37,222 nucleotides of DNA from Terriglobia bacterium. Its GTDB lineage: Bacteria > Acidobacteriota > Terriglobia > 20CM-2-55-15. Shown here one piece after another: positions 15,546 through 22,960 of this stretch (the stretch's first letter is position 1; the number at the start of each line of letters is the position of its first letter). A model generated the notes under the pieces. It did not search any database. It was not told where the DNA came from and saw only the letters and a program-made list of their open reading frames with translations. The stretch spans positions 1-37,222 of the forward strand of contig DASXLG010000007.1 of assembly GCA_036496425.1 (NCBI GenBank). Reading direction: 5' to 3'. A program made the position numbers and the translations under genes.

Positions 15546-16600
15546 ACCCACAGCGCAACGGGCACATGATGGCAGCCGTCCTGCATGGCCCAGAAGATCT
15601 TAAAGTTCAGCAGGTCGAGATTCCCAAAGTCGGCGCCGGGGACCTGCTGGTCCAGGTGAAGGTGGCTTTAACCTGCGGAACCGACTTCAAAGTCTGGAAG
15701 CAGGGATACCACCCCCGGATGATTGTGCCGCCCGCGATCTTCGGCCACGAATTGGCCGGTGTCGTGGCGGAGGCCGGCGAAGCCGTCCGTTACAAGTACC
15801 CGTTGGGAATGCGCGTGGTCGCCGGAAATTCCGCGCCCTGCAATGAGTGCTTTTTCTGCAAGAAGGACAAGGCCAATCTCTGTGAAGATCTGGTTTTCAA
15901 CAATGGCGCTTATGCGGAATACGCCCTGATCCCCGCGCGCATCGTCCGCGAAAACCTGGTCGAGATACCGGCGCACCTGGGTTTCATTGCCGCAGCCCTG
16001 GTTGAGCCGCTCGCTTGCGTGCTCCGCGCCGTGGAGGAAACCGGAGTTCAGCCGGGCGATACCACCGCCGTGATCGGTTGCGGTCCGATCGGATTGCAGT
16101 TCATCCGCGTGCTTAGCAGCCGCGGCGCACGCGTCATTGCGATCGGCAAGCGCGGCAGCCAGCTCCGGGTTGCGGAACGGCTGGGCGCAGCGGCCACCTG
16201 CGATGTCTCGCAGACCGCGGACGTTGTGGCTGCAGTGCGTGACCTGACTCACGGCCGCTACGGCGCCGATTCCGTCATCGAAGCGGTCGGTTCGCCGCTG
16301 ACCTGGCAATGGGCCGTACAGCTGGCGCGATGCGGCGGTACGGTCAACCTGTTCGGCGGATGTCCGCGCGGTACCAGGGTCGAATTTGAATCTTCGGCCA
16401 TCCACTATTCCGAGATCACGATCAAATCCAGCTTCCACCATACGCCGCGCTTCATCCGCGAAGCTCTCGATCTGATCGCGCGCGGGGATGTCGACGCAAA
16501 GGATTTCGTGACGGGCGAGGTTCCTCTAACCGAACTGCCGCAGGTATTCGAACACATGAAAAACCGCAACGGGCAGCTCAAGGTTGCCGTCATGCCCTGA
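15542..16600 (+). CDS. Zinc-dependent medium-chain alcohol dehydrogenase, hopanoid operon (second copy)
   Basis: A 352-residue MDR dehydrogenase, clearly related to but diverged from its upstream neighbour. Catalytic-zinc ligands are C45 (TCGTD) and H69-E70 (GHE); structural-zinc cysteines are C100, C103, C106 and C114. The Rossmann motif is VIGCGPIGLQFI, followed by VIAIGKR, whose basic residue after the second strand hints at NADP preference. The start is GTG, overlapping the previous stop by four bases (GTGA); the hpnC ATG follows one base after this stop. Both zinc sites are intact in both copies, so neither looks like a decaying duplicate. They may form a heteromer or act in sequence on the hopanoid side chain, which is inference. 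Confidence 0.88.
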   Translation: MNPQRNGHMMAAVLHGPEDLKVQQVEIPKVGAGDLLVQVKVALTCGTDFKVWKQGYHPRMIVPPAIFGHELAGVVAEAGEAVRYKYPLGMRVVAGNSAPCNECFFCKKDKANLCEDLVFNNGAYAEYALIPARIVRENLVEIPAHLGFIAAALVEPLACVLRAVEETGVQPGDTTAVIGCGPIGLQFIRVLSSRGARVIAIGKRGSQLRVAERLGAAATCDVSQTADVVAAVRDLTHGRYGADSVIEAVGSPLTWQWAVQLARCGGTVNLFGGCPRGTRVEFESSAIHYSEITIKSSFHHTPRFIREALDLIARGDVDAKDFVTGEVPLTELPQVFEHMKNRNGQLKVAVMP

Positions 16601-16601
16601 C

Positions 16602-17552
16602 ATGCAACTACCACCGGATTTTGAAATCGCCCGCAACCTGCCCCCTCCCGGCTCATCGCTCGAACGCTCACAGGAATACACCCGCCGGCTCGCGAAAAAT
16701 CACTATGAAAATTTCACCGTCGCCAGCGGACTGCTGCCGCGCCAGCTCCGGCAGCACTTCTACAACGTCTACGCTTATTGCCGCTGGTCCGACGATCTGG
16801 CCGATGAAGTTTCAAATCCGCAGCTGGCGCTGGAATTGCTGGACTGGTGGGATAGCGAGCTGCGGCAATGTTATGCGGGTTCGCCTGGGCACGCGGTTTT
16901 CGTGGCGCTTCGTCACACGATCCAGTCGTTCGATATCCCGATGCAGCCGTTCTCGCATCTGCTCGCGGCCTTTCGGCAGGATCAACGCGTGCACCGGTAT
17001 CCCACCTGGGAAGCCGTCATGGGTTATTGCCGCTACTCGGCGAATCCGGTCGGCCGGCTCGTCCTTTACCTGGGCGGCTATCGCGATCAGGACCGCCAGA
17101 CCCTGTCCGATTTCACCTGCACAGCTCTGCAGCTGGCGAATTTCTGGCAGGACGTCTCGCGTGATCTGGATAAGGACCGGATCTACATTCCGCTCGACGT
17201 CCTGGCAAAGTACGGCTGGAGTGAGGCTGATTTATTCAAGCGACAGTTCGACGATCGCTACGCGGCTCTCATGCATGAACTGGTTGCCCGTACCCGCGCT
17301 CTGTTCGAACAAGGGCTTCCTCTGATCGAAAAGGTCGAACCGGCGCTTCGCGTGGATATCGAATTATTCAGCCGCGGAGGACTCTCCGTGCTTGACGCGA
17401 TCGAAGCGATTGGCTACAACACTCTGCAAAACCGGCCGTCGCTGAGCGGCATGGCCAAGCTTCGGTTATTGAGTCAAACCTATGCCAAACGATACAGAAT
17501 TGGCAGCCTCATACGAGCACTGTCGCAACCTCGCATGGGCCGCAGCGCGTAA
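16602..17552 (+). CDS. hpnC: Hydroxysqualene synthase HpnC
   Basis: A 316-residue trans-isoprenyl synthase-fold protein. HpnC converts presqualene diphosphate to hydroxysqualene in the three-enzyme bacterial squalene route. The family N-terminus is visible (HYENFTVASGLLPRQLRQHF), followed by the first aspartate-rich motif in CRWSDDLADE and the second in NFWQDVSRDLDKDRIYIP. The ATG at 16602 lies one base after the preceding stop; an in-frame start at 16584 would fall inside the previous gene. The last ~23 codons overlap the start of hpnD by 71 bases in another frame, an unusually long overlap. Confidence 0.94.
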   Translation: MQLPPDFEIARNLPPPGSSLERSQEYTRRLAKNHYENFTVASGLLPRQLRQHFYNVYAYCRWSDDLADEVSNPQLALELLDWWDSELRQCYAGSPGHAVFVALRHTIQSFDIPMQPFSHLLAAFRQDQRVHRYPTWEAVMGYCRYSANPVGRLVLYLGGYRDQDRQTLSDFTCTALQLANFWQDVSRDLDKDRIYIPLDVLAKYGWSEADLFKRQFDDRYAALMHELVARTRALFEQGLPLIEKVEPALRVDIELFSRGGLSVLDAIEAIGYNTLQNRPSLSGMAKLRLLSQTYAKRYRIGSLIRALSQPRMGRSA

Positions 17553-18372
17553 CTTCTATTACGGCTTCGCCCTGCTTCCTCCAGCCAAGCGTGACGCGTT
17601 GTGCGCTCTTTATTCATTCATGCGGCGGGCGGACGACATCTCCGATTCCGAAGGCAACACCCAGGAAAAAGGCCAGGGCCTGAAAGCCTGGCGATACGCG
17701 CTCGACGAAGCCCTGCGCGGCAATTACAACGGCAGCAAACTGCTGCCGGCCTTTCATCACACCGTCGAGCGCTACAGGATTCCCGCGGACTATTTTCACG
17801 ATCTGATGTCGGGCGCGGAAATGGACCTCTCGGTCCGCAGCTACGAGACATTCGAGGATCTCAGCCGTTACTGCTACTGCGTCGCCGGTACCGTCGGTTT
17901 GTGCTGCATCCACGTTTTTGAATTTCAGGATCCGAAGGCACTTCAACTTGCTCCCAAACTGGGCATTGCCTTTCAGCTGACGAATATCCTGCGCGATGTT
18001 GCCGAAGACTACACGATGGGCCGCATCTATCTTCCGCAGGAAGATCTGCGCCGGTTTGCCTGCAGCGACCGGGATTTGTCGGACAAGGTGGCGAGCCCTG
18101 CGTTCGTCCAGTTGATGCGCTTTCAGGCGGACCGCGCCTGGCGTCTGTACGACGAGGGCTCCGAGTTGCTGGGTCTCGTCAACAGCGACAGCCGCGCCGC
18201 CCTCTGGACGCTGATGCGGATCTACAGCGGCATCCTCGCGAAGATCGAAGCGATCCATTATGACGTGCTCGCGAAGCCGCATCCGGGGCTGTCCCGTTTC
18301 GAGAAAGCCTGGATCATGCTCCGCGCCGGCGCGGGTCTCTGGAAACCCGGACTGTGCCCGAGACAAACGTAG
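17482..18372 (+). CDS. hpnD: Presqualene diphosphate synthase HpnD
   Basis: A 296-residue squalene/phytoene synthase-family enzyme. HpnD condenses two farnesyl diphosphates to presqualene diphosphate. Motifs are SFMRRADDISD (first aspartate-rich region), YCYCVAGTVGLCCIHVF, and NILRDVAEDYTMGRIYLP (second aspartate-rich region). The ATG at 17482 is needed to include the conserved YEHCRNLAWAAARNFYYGF helix, so the 71-base overlap with hpnC is real. Its end overlaps the hpnE GTG start by 19 bases. Gene order hpnC-hpnD-hpnE is the usual one. Confidence 0.95.
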   Translation: MPNDTELAASYEHCRNLAWAAARNFYYGFALLPPAKRDALCALYSFMRRADDISDSEGNTQEKGQGLKAWRYALDEALRGNYNGSKLLPAFHHTVERYRIPADYFHDLMSGAEMDLSVRSYETFEDLSRYCYCVAGTVGLCCIHVFEFQDPKALQLAPKLGIAFQLTNILRDVAEDYTMGRIYLPQEDLRRFACSDRDLSDKVASPAFVQLMRFQADRAWRLYDEGSELLGLVNSDSRAALWTLMRIYSGILAKIEAIHYDVLAKPHPGLSRFEKAWIMLRAGAGLWKPGLCPRQT

Positions 18373-19733
18373 CCGTCATCGGCGGGGGACTCTCCGGTCT
18401 TGCAGCCTCGATCACCCTGGCCGAAGCCGACTGCCGCGTTTCCCTGATCGAACGATCGCCGCGATTGGGCGGGCGCGCCACTTCATACGTTCTTCCAGAC
18501 GACACCCCCATCGATAACTGCCAGCACGTCACGCTGCGCTGCTGCACCAATCTCGAAGACTTCTACCGGCGGGCCGGCGTTGCCGGCAAAATCCGGTTCC
18601 ACGATACGTTAATTTTTGCCGACTCCAGCGGCCGCCGCGCCCGGATGCGTCCCGCAAACCTTCCGGCGCCGTTCCACTTATTGTGGTCCTTCGCGGCGTT
18701 CCCTCTTCTGACATGGCGTGACAAACACGCCATCGGTCACGCGATGCTTCGCATCACCTTGAGCGGAGGCAGGCCAAAACTGCCTTCATCGATCAGCATG
18801 CTGGACTGGCTCAAGAGCCAGAGACAGACCCGCGGAGCGATCGACCGGTTCTGGCGCACGGTGCTGGTCAGCGCACTGAACGAAGAACTTGATCAAACGG
18901 ATGCTCAGTTCGGCATTGATGTTTTCTGGAAAGCATTTCTATCGAACAGCGTTGGATTCATGATGGGGGTGCCGTCCGTGCCGCTCGCCGAACTCTATTC
19001 CATATGCGGGAAACGCATCCGCCAGGCCGGAGGAGAAGTTCGAACCCGCTGCGGGGCCACAGACATCCGCGTTGCGGGAGGCCGTGTGACCGGCGTCCAA
19101 CTGGACAACGGCGAGATGCTTCGGGCGGACTATTACCTGTCGTGCGTGACATTCGACCGGCTGCTGAAACTCATCCCGGAGGACCTGCGCGCGGATCCCA
19201 CGTTCTCGAATTTGCGTCACCTTGACGTGTCCCCCATAACCGGCGTACATTTGTGGTTCGACCGCCAGGTGATGACGGAGCCTTTCCTGACATCCGTAGA
19301 CCAGACCATCCAATGGATCTTCAACAAGCAGGCGGGTGAGTATCTTCAGATCGTGATCAGCGCTTCGCGGAATCTCTCCGGGATGCCGCAGGCGGAGATC
19401 GCGGAACTATGCATCAGGGAGACGGCGGCATTACTACCGCGCATTCGCGAGGCAAAACTCGTGCGCTCCGTCGTCGTACGGGAGAACGCCGCGACATTTT
19501 CGCCGCAGCCCGGCTGCGATGAGTGGCGGCCATCGACGCAAACATCAATTCCGAATTTATTTCTGGCCGGCGACTGGACACGCACCGGCTGGCCCGCGAC
19601 GATGGAAGGCGCCGTCCGCAGCGGATATCTCGCGGCGGAGGCAGTGCTGAAGAGCGAAGGGAGGACCGTAACACTAGTCAAACCGGACCTGCCCGTGACA
19701 GGTTTCTCGCGCTGGTTCGCGCGCCGTGAATGA
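18354..19733 (+). CDS. hpnE: Hydroxysqualene dehydroxylase HpnE
   Basis: A 459-residue FAD-dependent amine oxidase/desaturase-type protein. HpnE reduces hydroxysqualene to squalene. The dinucleotide motif is VIGGGLSGLAAS followed by LIERSPRLGGRA. The middle holds the family segment NEELDQTDAQFGIDVFW, and the FAD-binding C-terminal motif is NLFLAGDWTRTGWPATMEGA. The start is GTG at 18354, inside the end of hpnD. This is the last gene of the coupled chain; the next 398 bases contain only hairpins. The tail KPDLPVTGFSRWFARRE after the FAD motif is extra compared with the core fold. Confidence 0.95.
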   Translation: MPETNVAVIGGGLSGLAASITLAEADCRVSLIERSPRLGGRATSYVLPDDTPIDNCQHVTLRCCTNLEDFYRRAGVAGKIRFHDTLIFADSSGRRARMRPANLPAPFHLLWSFAAFPLLTWRDKHAIGHAMLRITLSGGRPKLPSSISMLDWLKSQRQTRGAIDRFWRTVLVSALNEELDQTDAQFGIDVFWKAFLSNSVGFMMGVPSVPLAELYSICGKRIRQAGGEVRTRCGATDIRVAGGRVTGVQLDNGEMLRADYYLSCVTFDRLLKLIPEDLRADPTFSNLRHLDVSPITGVHLWFDRQVMTEPFLTSVDQTIQWIFNKQAGEYLQIVISASRNLSGMPQAEIAELCIRETAALLPRIREAKLVRSVVVRENAATFSPQPGCDEWRPSTQTSIPNLFLAGDWTRTGWPATMEGAVRSGYLAAEAVLKSEGRTVTLVKPDLPVTGFSRWFARRE

Positions 19734-19753
19734 GTTGGCGAGGCTGACATTCT

Positions 19754-20067
19754 CCGCCTTTGCAAGGCGGGGTGCCCGAGCGATTAAAGGTTAGAACGCT
19801 CGGGCAGGCGCGAAGCGGGAGCCCGATAGGGCGAAGCAGTAATAGCGGTTATCAAGGAACCGGCCAGCGCACCTGATTTGTTGATCGAAGTTACTAACCG
19901 CCCCGTCTGCGCCGCTAAGGAACGGGAGCATTTTTTTGATGGCGCAGCCACCCCGCCTTGAAAAGGCGGGGTGTGTTGCTCTTTTGAGCTCCCCGCCTGA
20001 GTTAGGCGGGGATGCCCTCGCGTAGCGAGGGCTGGGGCGGTCTGTTCTAAGTCCGCGCGTAGCGCGC
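19754..20067. repeat. Cluster of REP-like hairpins in a gene-free stretch
   Basis: The 19734-20131 gap has no credible gene but at least six inverted repeats: ccgcctt/aaggcgg (19754-19770); tgcccgagcg with cgctcgggca (19773-19806, 10-base stem, 14-base loop); accccgcctt with aaggcggggt (19950-19972, 3-base loop); ccccgcct with aggcgggg (19991-20011); gccctcgc with gcgagggc around gta (20014-20032); gcgcg with cgcgc around tag (20055-20067). Several share the ccccgcctt core or a gcgtagcg loop, as REP elements do. Positioned directly after hpnE they may end or stabilise the hopanoid transcript, but none is followed by a clean T-run. Confidence 0.75.
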
Positions 20068-20119
20068 TCCTTATAGATTTCCGCGCAGCGCATCGATTTC
20101 CGGATTTATTACTCCTTGC

Positions 20120-20125
20120 TACAAT
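20120..20125 (+). promoter_or_regulatory. -10-like TACAAT six bases before the deacetylase start
   Basis: TACAAT is followed after six bases by the GTG start at 20132, so transcription would begin at or next to the start codon. No Shine-Dalgarno site fits in between. A weak TTTCCG lies 17 bases upstream (20097-20102). This points to a leaderless mRNA. Confidence 0.4.
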
Positions 20126-20131
20126 ACCCCC

Positions 20132-20839
20132 GTGACCGCCTTCGACATCCTGGCTCCCGCGATTGCCGTCGGCGGGACCGCCGCCTGGGGAGCCTTCCAT
20201 CCCCGATCGCAGCTATTCGGGCCAGTCATTCGAAGCGCGGGAGACGCTTGCGCCCTGACGTTCGACGATGGCCCTAACCCTCGCGTAACACCCCGGCTCC
20301 TGGCCCTGCTCGAAAAATATCGCGTACCGGCGACATTTTTTGTACTGGGGAAATATGCCAGTGAGCATCATGGCATCATGGCGGAAATCGCGGCCCGCAA
20401 TCACCTCATCGGAAACCACACCTATACGCACCCGAGCCTTGTATTCTTCAGCCGCCGGCGTATCGTCGAGGAGCTTAAACGCTGCGATGACGCCGTCATA
20501 CGGGCGACGGGGAAAACTACGGTCTGCGTCCGGCCTCCCTTCGGGTTCCGTGGCCCGCAATTCTTCGGGGCCGCCCGTGCTGCAGGCTTTTCGCAGATTG
20601 TGATGTGGTCGGTCAACGGCCACGATTGGAATCCCCAGGCCGCTTCCAGTACGCGGCGGAGGCTCGAAAAAGTCGGCTCGGGCGATATTGTTCTGCTTCA
20701 CGATGGCGACCACCGCACGTCTAACCCAGATCGGGCCCATATGCTCGACGCTCTGGAATTCTGGATCCCGCGCTGGAAAGACGCCGGCATCCGGTTCACA
20801 ACAGGGGCCCCCGTTACCGGGCATGTTAAAATGCCGTGA
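20132..20839 (+). CDS. Polysaccharide deacetylase (NodB homology domain)
   Basis: A 235-residue CE4-type deacetylase. Motif 1 is LTFDDGPNPR (catalytic base and metal Asp), motif 2 is GNHTYTHPSL (the metal-binding HxxxH), motif 3 is RPPFGFRGP, and the later ones are NGHDWNP and DIVLLHDGD. All metal and catalytic residues seem present. The N-terminus (DILAPAIAVGGTAAWGAF) is a short hydrophobic stretch, perhaps a membrane anchor, with no clear cleavage site. Enzymes of this fold remove acetyl groups from N-acetylglucosamine polymers or lipid-linked sugars. Hopanoid clusters often carry a different (YdjC-type) deacetylase, HpnK; a stand-in role here is possible but unsupported. The start is GTG. 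Confidence 0.9.
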   Translation: MTAFDILAPAIAVGGTAAWGAFHPRSQLFGPVIRSAGDACALTFDDGPNPRVTPRLLALLEKYRVPATFFVLGKYASEHHGIMAEIAARNHLIGNHTYTHPSLVFFSRRRIVEELKRCDDAVIRATGKTTVCVRPPFGFRGPQFFGAARAAGFSQIVMWSVNGHDWNPQAASSTRRRLEKVGSGDIVLLHDGDHRTSNPDRAHMLDALEFWIPRWKDAGIRFTTGAPVTGHVKMP

Positions 20840-20864
20840 GTGTAATGGCATCTGATGGCATCCA

Positions 20865-22103
20865 ATGGCTGCTAGGACTTCCAAGACAATCTGGCTACTC
20901 CTGTTGATCGCGGTAATCGCCGTGCTGGTGTTCGTTGCGGCAGCCAGACCGGGAAGGGACCGGCCGGTCCGCGTCGCCGTGACTCACGCGGTCCGGCGGG
21001 ATCTGAATTCCTGGACGGCCGGCAACGGAAAAATCGAGCCGGTCGATCCACACGTCATTCAGTCAGAACTCACGACGAGAATCGACCGTATGGACATCAC
21101 CGAGGGCCGCAGCGTGACGGCCGGCGAGACGCTGCTCGTGCTGGACGCGACAGATGCTAAAAGCGAGCTGGCTCGTACGAAGGAACAACTCCTTACCGCC
21201 CAGGAAGAACAGAAAACAGCTCTGCAGGGCGGATCCAGCGATGAACTCGCGCAGATCGACAACGATCTTCTGAAAACAAATTCCGATGTCGCGCGGCTCT
21301 CCCACGAGCAGGATACTCTTCAGCGCCTGTACGCAAACAAGGCGGCCACACGCCAGGAGATCGATCAGAACCGGATCGCCATGGACAAGGCCAAGGCCGA
21401 TAACCAGCTGTTGGAGGAAAAGAAAAGAGCCATCGCCGAGCGCTCGAAAACGCAGGCGCAACGGGCGGCGCTCAAAATCGACGAGGCCCGGGAATCGATC
21501 CAGTCGCTCGAACAGAAAATCAATTCCGCGCGGGTGGCCGCCCCGGTATCAGGCACGATTTATACCTTATCTGCGAAAGCCGGGACTTTCGTCCATACCG
21601 GCGATACGCTGGCCGAAATGGCCGATCTCCGGCGCCTCCGGGCCCGTGCTTTCATCGATGAACCGGAACTCGGCTCACTCAAGGAAGGTCAGACCGTCGA
21701 AATTACTTGGGATGCTTTACCGGCCCGCATCTGGACCGGCGCTGTCGAACAGTTGCCGAAAACCATTGTTTCCCGTGGTTCCAGAAATGTGGGAGAAGTT
21801 CTCTGTTCGATCAATAACGACGAGGCTCCGCTGTTGCCGAACACCAACATCAACGTGCGAATCCGCACCGCGAAACGCGACAACGTCCTGACGCTTCCGC
21901 GGGCAGCCATTCGAAGCGACGGAAACCGACGTTTTGTGTTCGTTATCGCCGATGGGCATCTGCAAAAGCGTGAAGTAACGGTCGGTATCTCCGACCCGGC
22001 TATTTATGAAATTTTAAGCGGAATTGCCGAAGAAGACGCCGTCGCGCTACAGTCTGATACGGACTTAAGAGAAGGAGAGCCCGTTACGGGATACGAAAAA
22101 TGA
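20865..22103 (+). CDS. HlyD/RND-type periplasmic adaptor (membrane fusion) protein
   Basis: A 412-residue adaptor. One N-terminal membrane anchor covers about residues 8-27 (IWLLLLIAVIAVLVFVAAA). The first lipoyl half and barrel follow (GKIEPVDPHVIQSELTTRI, EGRSVTAGETLLVLD), then a long heptad-rich coiled coil from about 95 to 225 containing LLEEKKRAIAERSKTQAQR. The second lipoyl half is RVAAPVSGTIYTLSAKAGTF, and the beta-barrel and membrane-proximal domains follow (LRRLRARAFIDEPELGSLKEGQ, LPRAAIRSDG). Such proteins bridge an inner-membrane pump to TolC. Starts are ambiguous because atggcatc-like copies precede it (20846, 20854); 20865 is the first ATG in this frame. It overlaps the TPR gene by four bases. 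No pump gene is present. Confidence 0.9.
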   Translation: MAARTSKTIWLLLLIAVIAVLVFVAAARPGRDRPVRVAVTHAVRRDLNSWTAGNGKIEPVDPHVIQSELTTRIDRMDITEGRSVTAGETLLVLDATDAKSELARTKEQLLTAQEEQKTALQGGSSDELAQIDNDLLKTNSDVARLSHEQDTLQRLYANKAATRQEIDQNRIAMDKAKADNQLLEEKKRAIAERSKTQAQRAALKIDEARESIQSLEQKINSARVAAPVSGTIYTLSAKAGTFVHTGDTLAEMADLRRLRARAFIDEPELGSLKEGQTVEITWDALPARIWTGAVEQLPKTIVSRGSRNVGEVLCSINNDEAPLLPNTNINVRIRTAKRDNVLTLPRAAIRSDGNRRFVFVIADGHLQKREVTVGISDPAIYEILSGIAEEDAVALQSDTDLREGEPVTGYEK

Positions 22104-22942
22104 CGATGCTGGCCGCCTTGCTCCTTTCCTTAACGCTGTCGCAGGAGCCTATTCCTGCCGCGCGGGCAGACTTCGATGCCGGTAACTATAAGGCCGCGCT
22201 AACCACATTGACTGCTTCTCTGGGACACGCTCCAAACGATCCCATCCTGCACTACTGGATCGCCCGGACCGATTACGAGATGCGCAACTATGACGAAGCC
22301 GTCAACCACGCTGAAACAGCGGTAAGGCTTGCACCACAAAACGCGGAATACAACCGCTGGCTGGGACGCGCATACGGCGCCAAGGCGGAAGAGAGCCACA
22401 GTTTTTTCCTGGCCCGCAAGGTCAAGCAGGCATTCGAAGCCGCCGTCAGACTGGCGCCCCTCAACATCGCAGCCCGGCGGGATTTGATGCAGTATTGCGT
22501 GGAAGCCCCATGGATTGTCGGCGGGGATAAAGACAAAGCCAAGCAGCAGATCGAGGCCATAACTGCGATTGACCCCGTTGAAGGCCGGCTAGCGCGCGCG
22601 GCCTATCTGACGGCGGAAAAGCAGTGGAAAACGGCGGAAAACGAGTACGTCGCGATGCTGGACCAGCATCCCGCTCACATCGACCCTTATATGGAAGCGG
22701 CCGGATTCTTTGCCGATCGCAAGAACACGACCGCGCTGGAACGAACCGTCGAAGCGGCTTCGCGTGTGGATGCGCGGGATCCGCGGGTCGGCTACTATCG
22801 CGCAGTGACCTTTATTTTGAAAGGAACGGACCGGCCCGCCGCCGAAAAGCTGCTGCAATCCTACATTGCATCCGTGCCCGAAAAGAGCGACTATCCGTCA
22901 CACAAATCAGCCACTGAATGGCTGGCCCGTATCAGCCATTAA
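22100..22942 (+). CDS. TPR-repeat protein, probably periplasmic
   Basis: A 280-residue protein with an apparent short signal peptide (MTMLAALLLSLTLSQ) and several tetratricopeptide repeats: ARADFDAGNYKAALTTLTAS, ARTDYEMRNYDEAVNHAETA, a third beginning NRWLGRAYG, and later helical pairs such as AAYLTAEKQWKTAENEYVAM and AGFFADRKNTTALERTV. TPR folds hold protein partners. The ATG overlaps the stop of the adaptor (ATGA) and tolC-like gene follows 18 bases later, so this is the middle gene of an adaptor-TPR-TolC operon. It may scaffold that export complex, which is inference; no enzyme motif is seen. Confidence 0.87.
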   Translation: MTMLAALLLSLTLSQEPIPAARADFDAGNYKAALTTLTASLGHAPNDPILHYWIARTDYEMRNYDEAVNHAETAVRLAPQNAEYNRWLGRAYGAKAEESHSFFLARKVKQAFEAAVRLAPLNIAARRDLMQYCVEAPWIVGGDKDKAKQQIEAITAIDPVEGRLARAAYLTAEKQWKTAENEYVAMLDQHPAHIDPYMEAAGFFADRKNTTALERTVEAASRVDARDPRVGYYRAVTFILKGTDRPAAEKLLQSYIASVPEKSDYPSHKSATEWLARISH

Positions 22943-22960
22943 CGGACCCAAGCTTCTGTT

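Noticed and set aside
19950-19972. Rho-independent terminator after hpnE
   Set aside because: The stem is strong but is not followed by a T-run, and it lies 217 bases after the stop; described as REP-like instead.
19784-20200. Minus-strand open frame of 138 codons in the hairpin stretch
   Set aside because: Consists mostly of translated inverted repeats and runs into the deacetylase gene; no plausible protein features.
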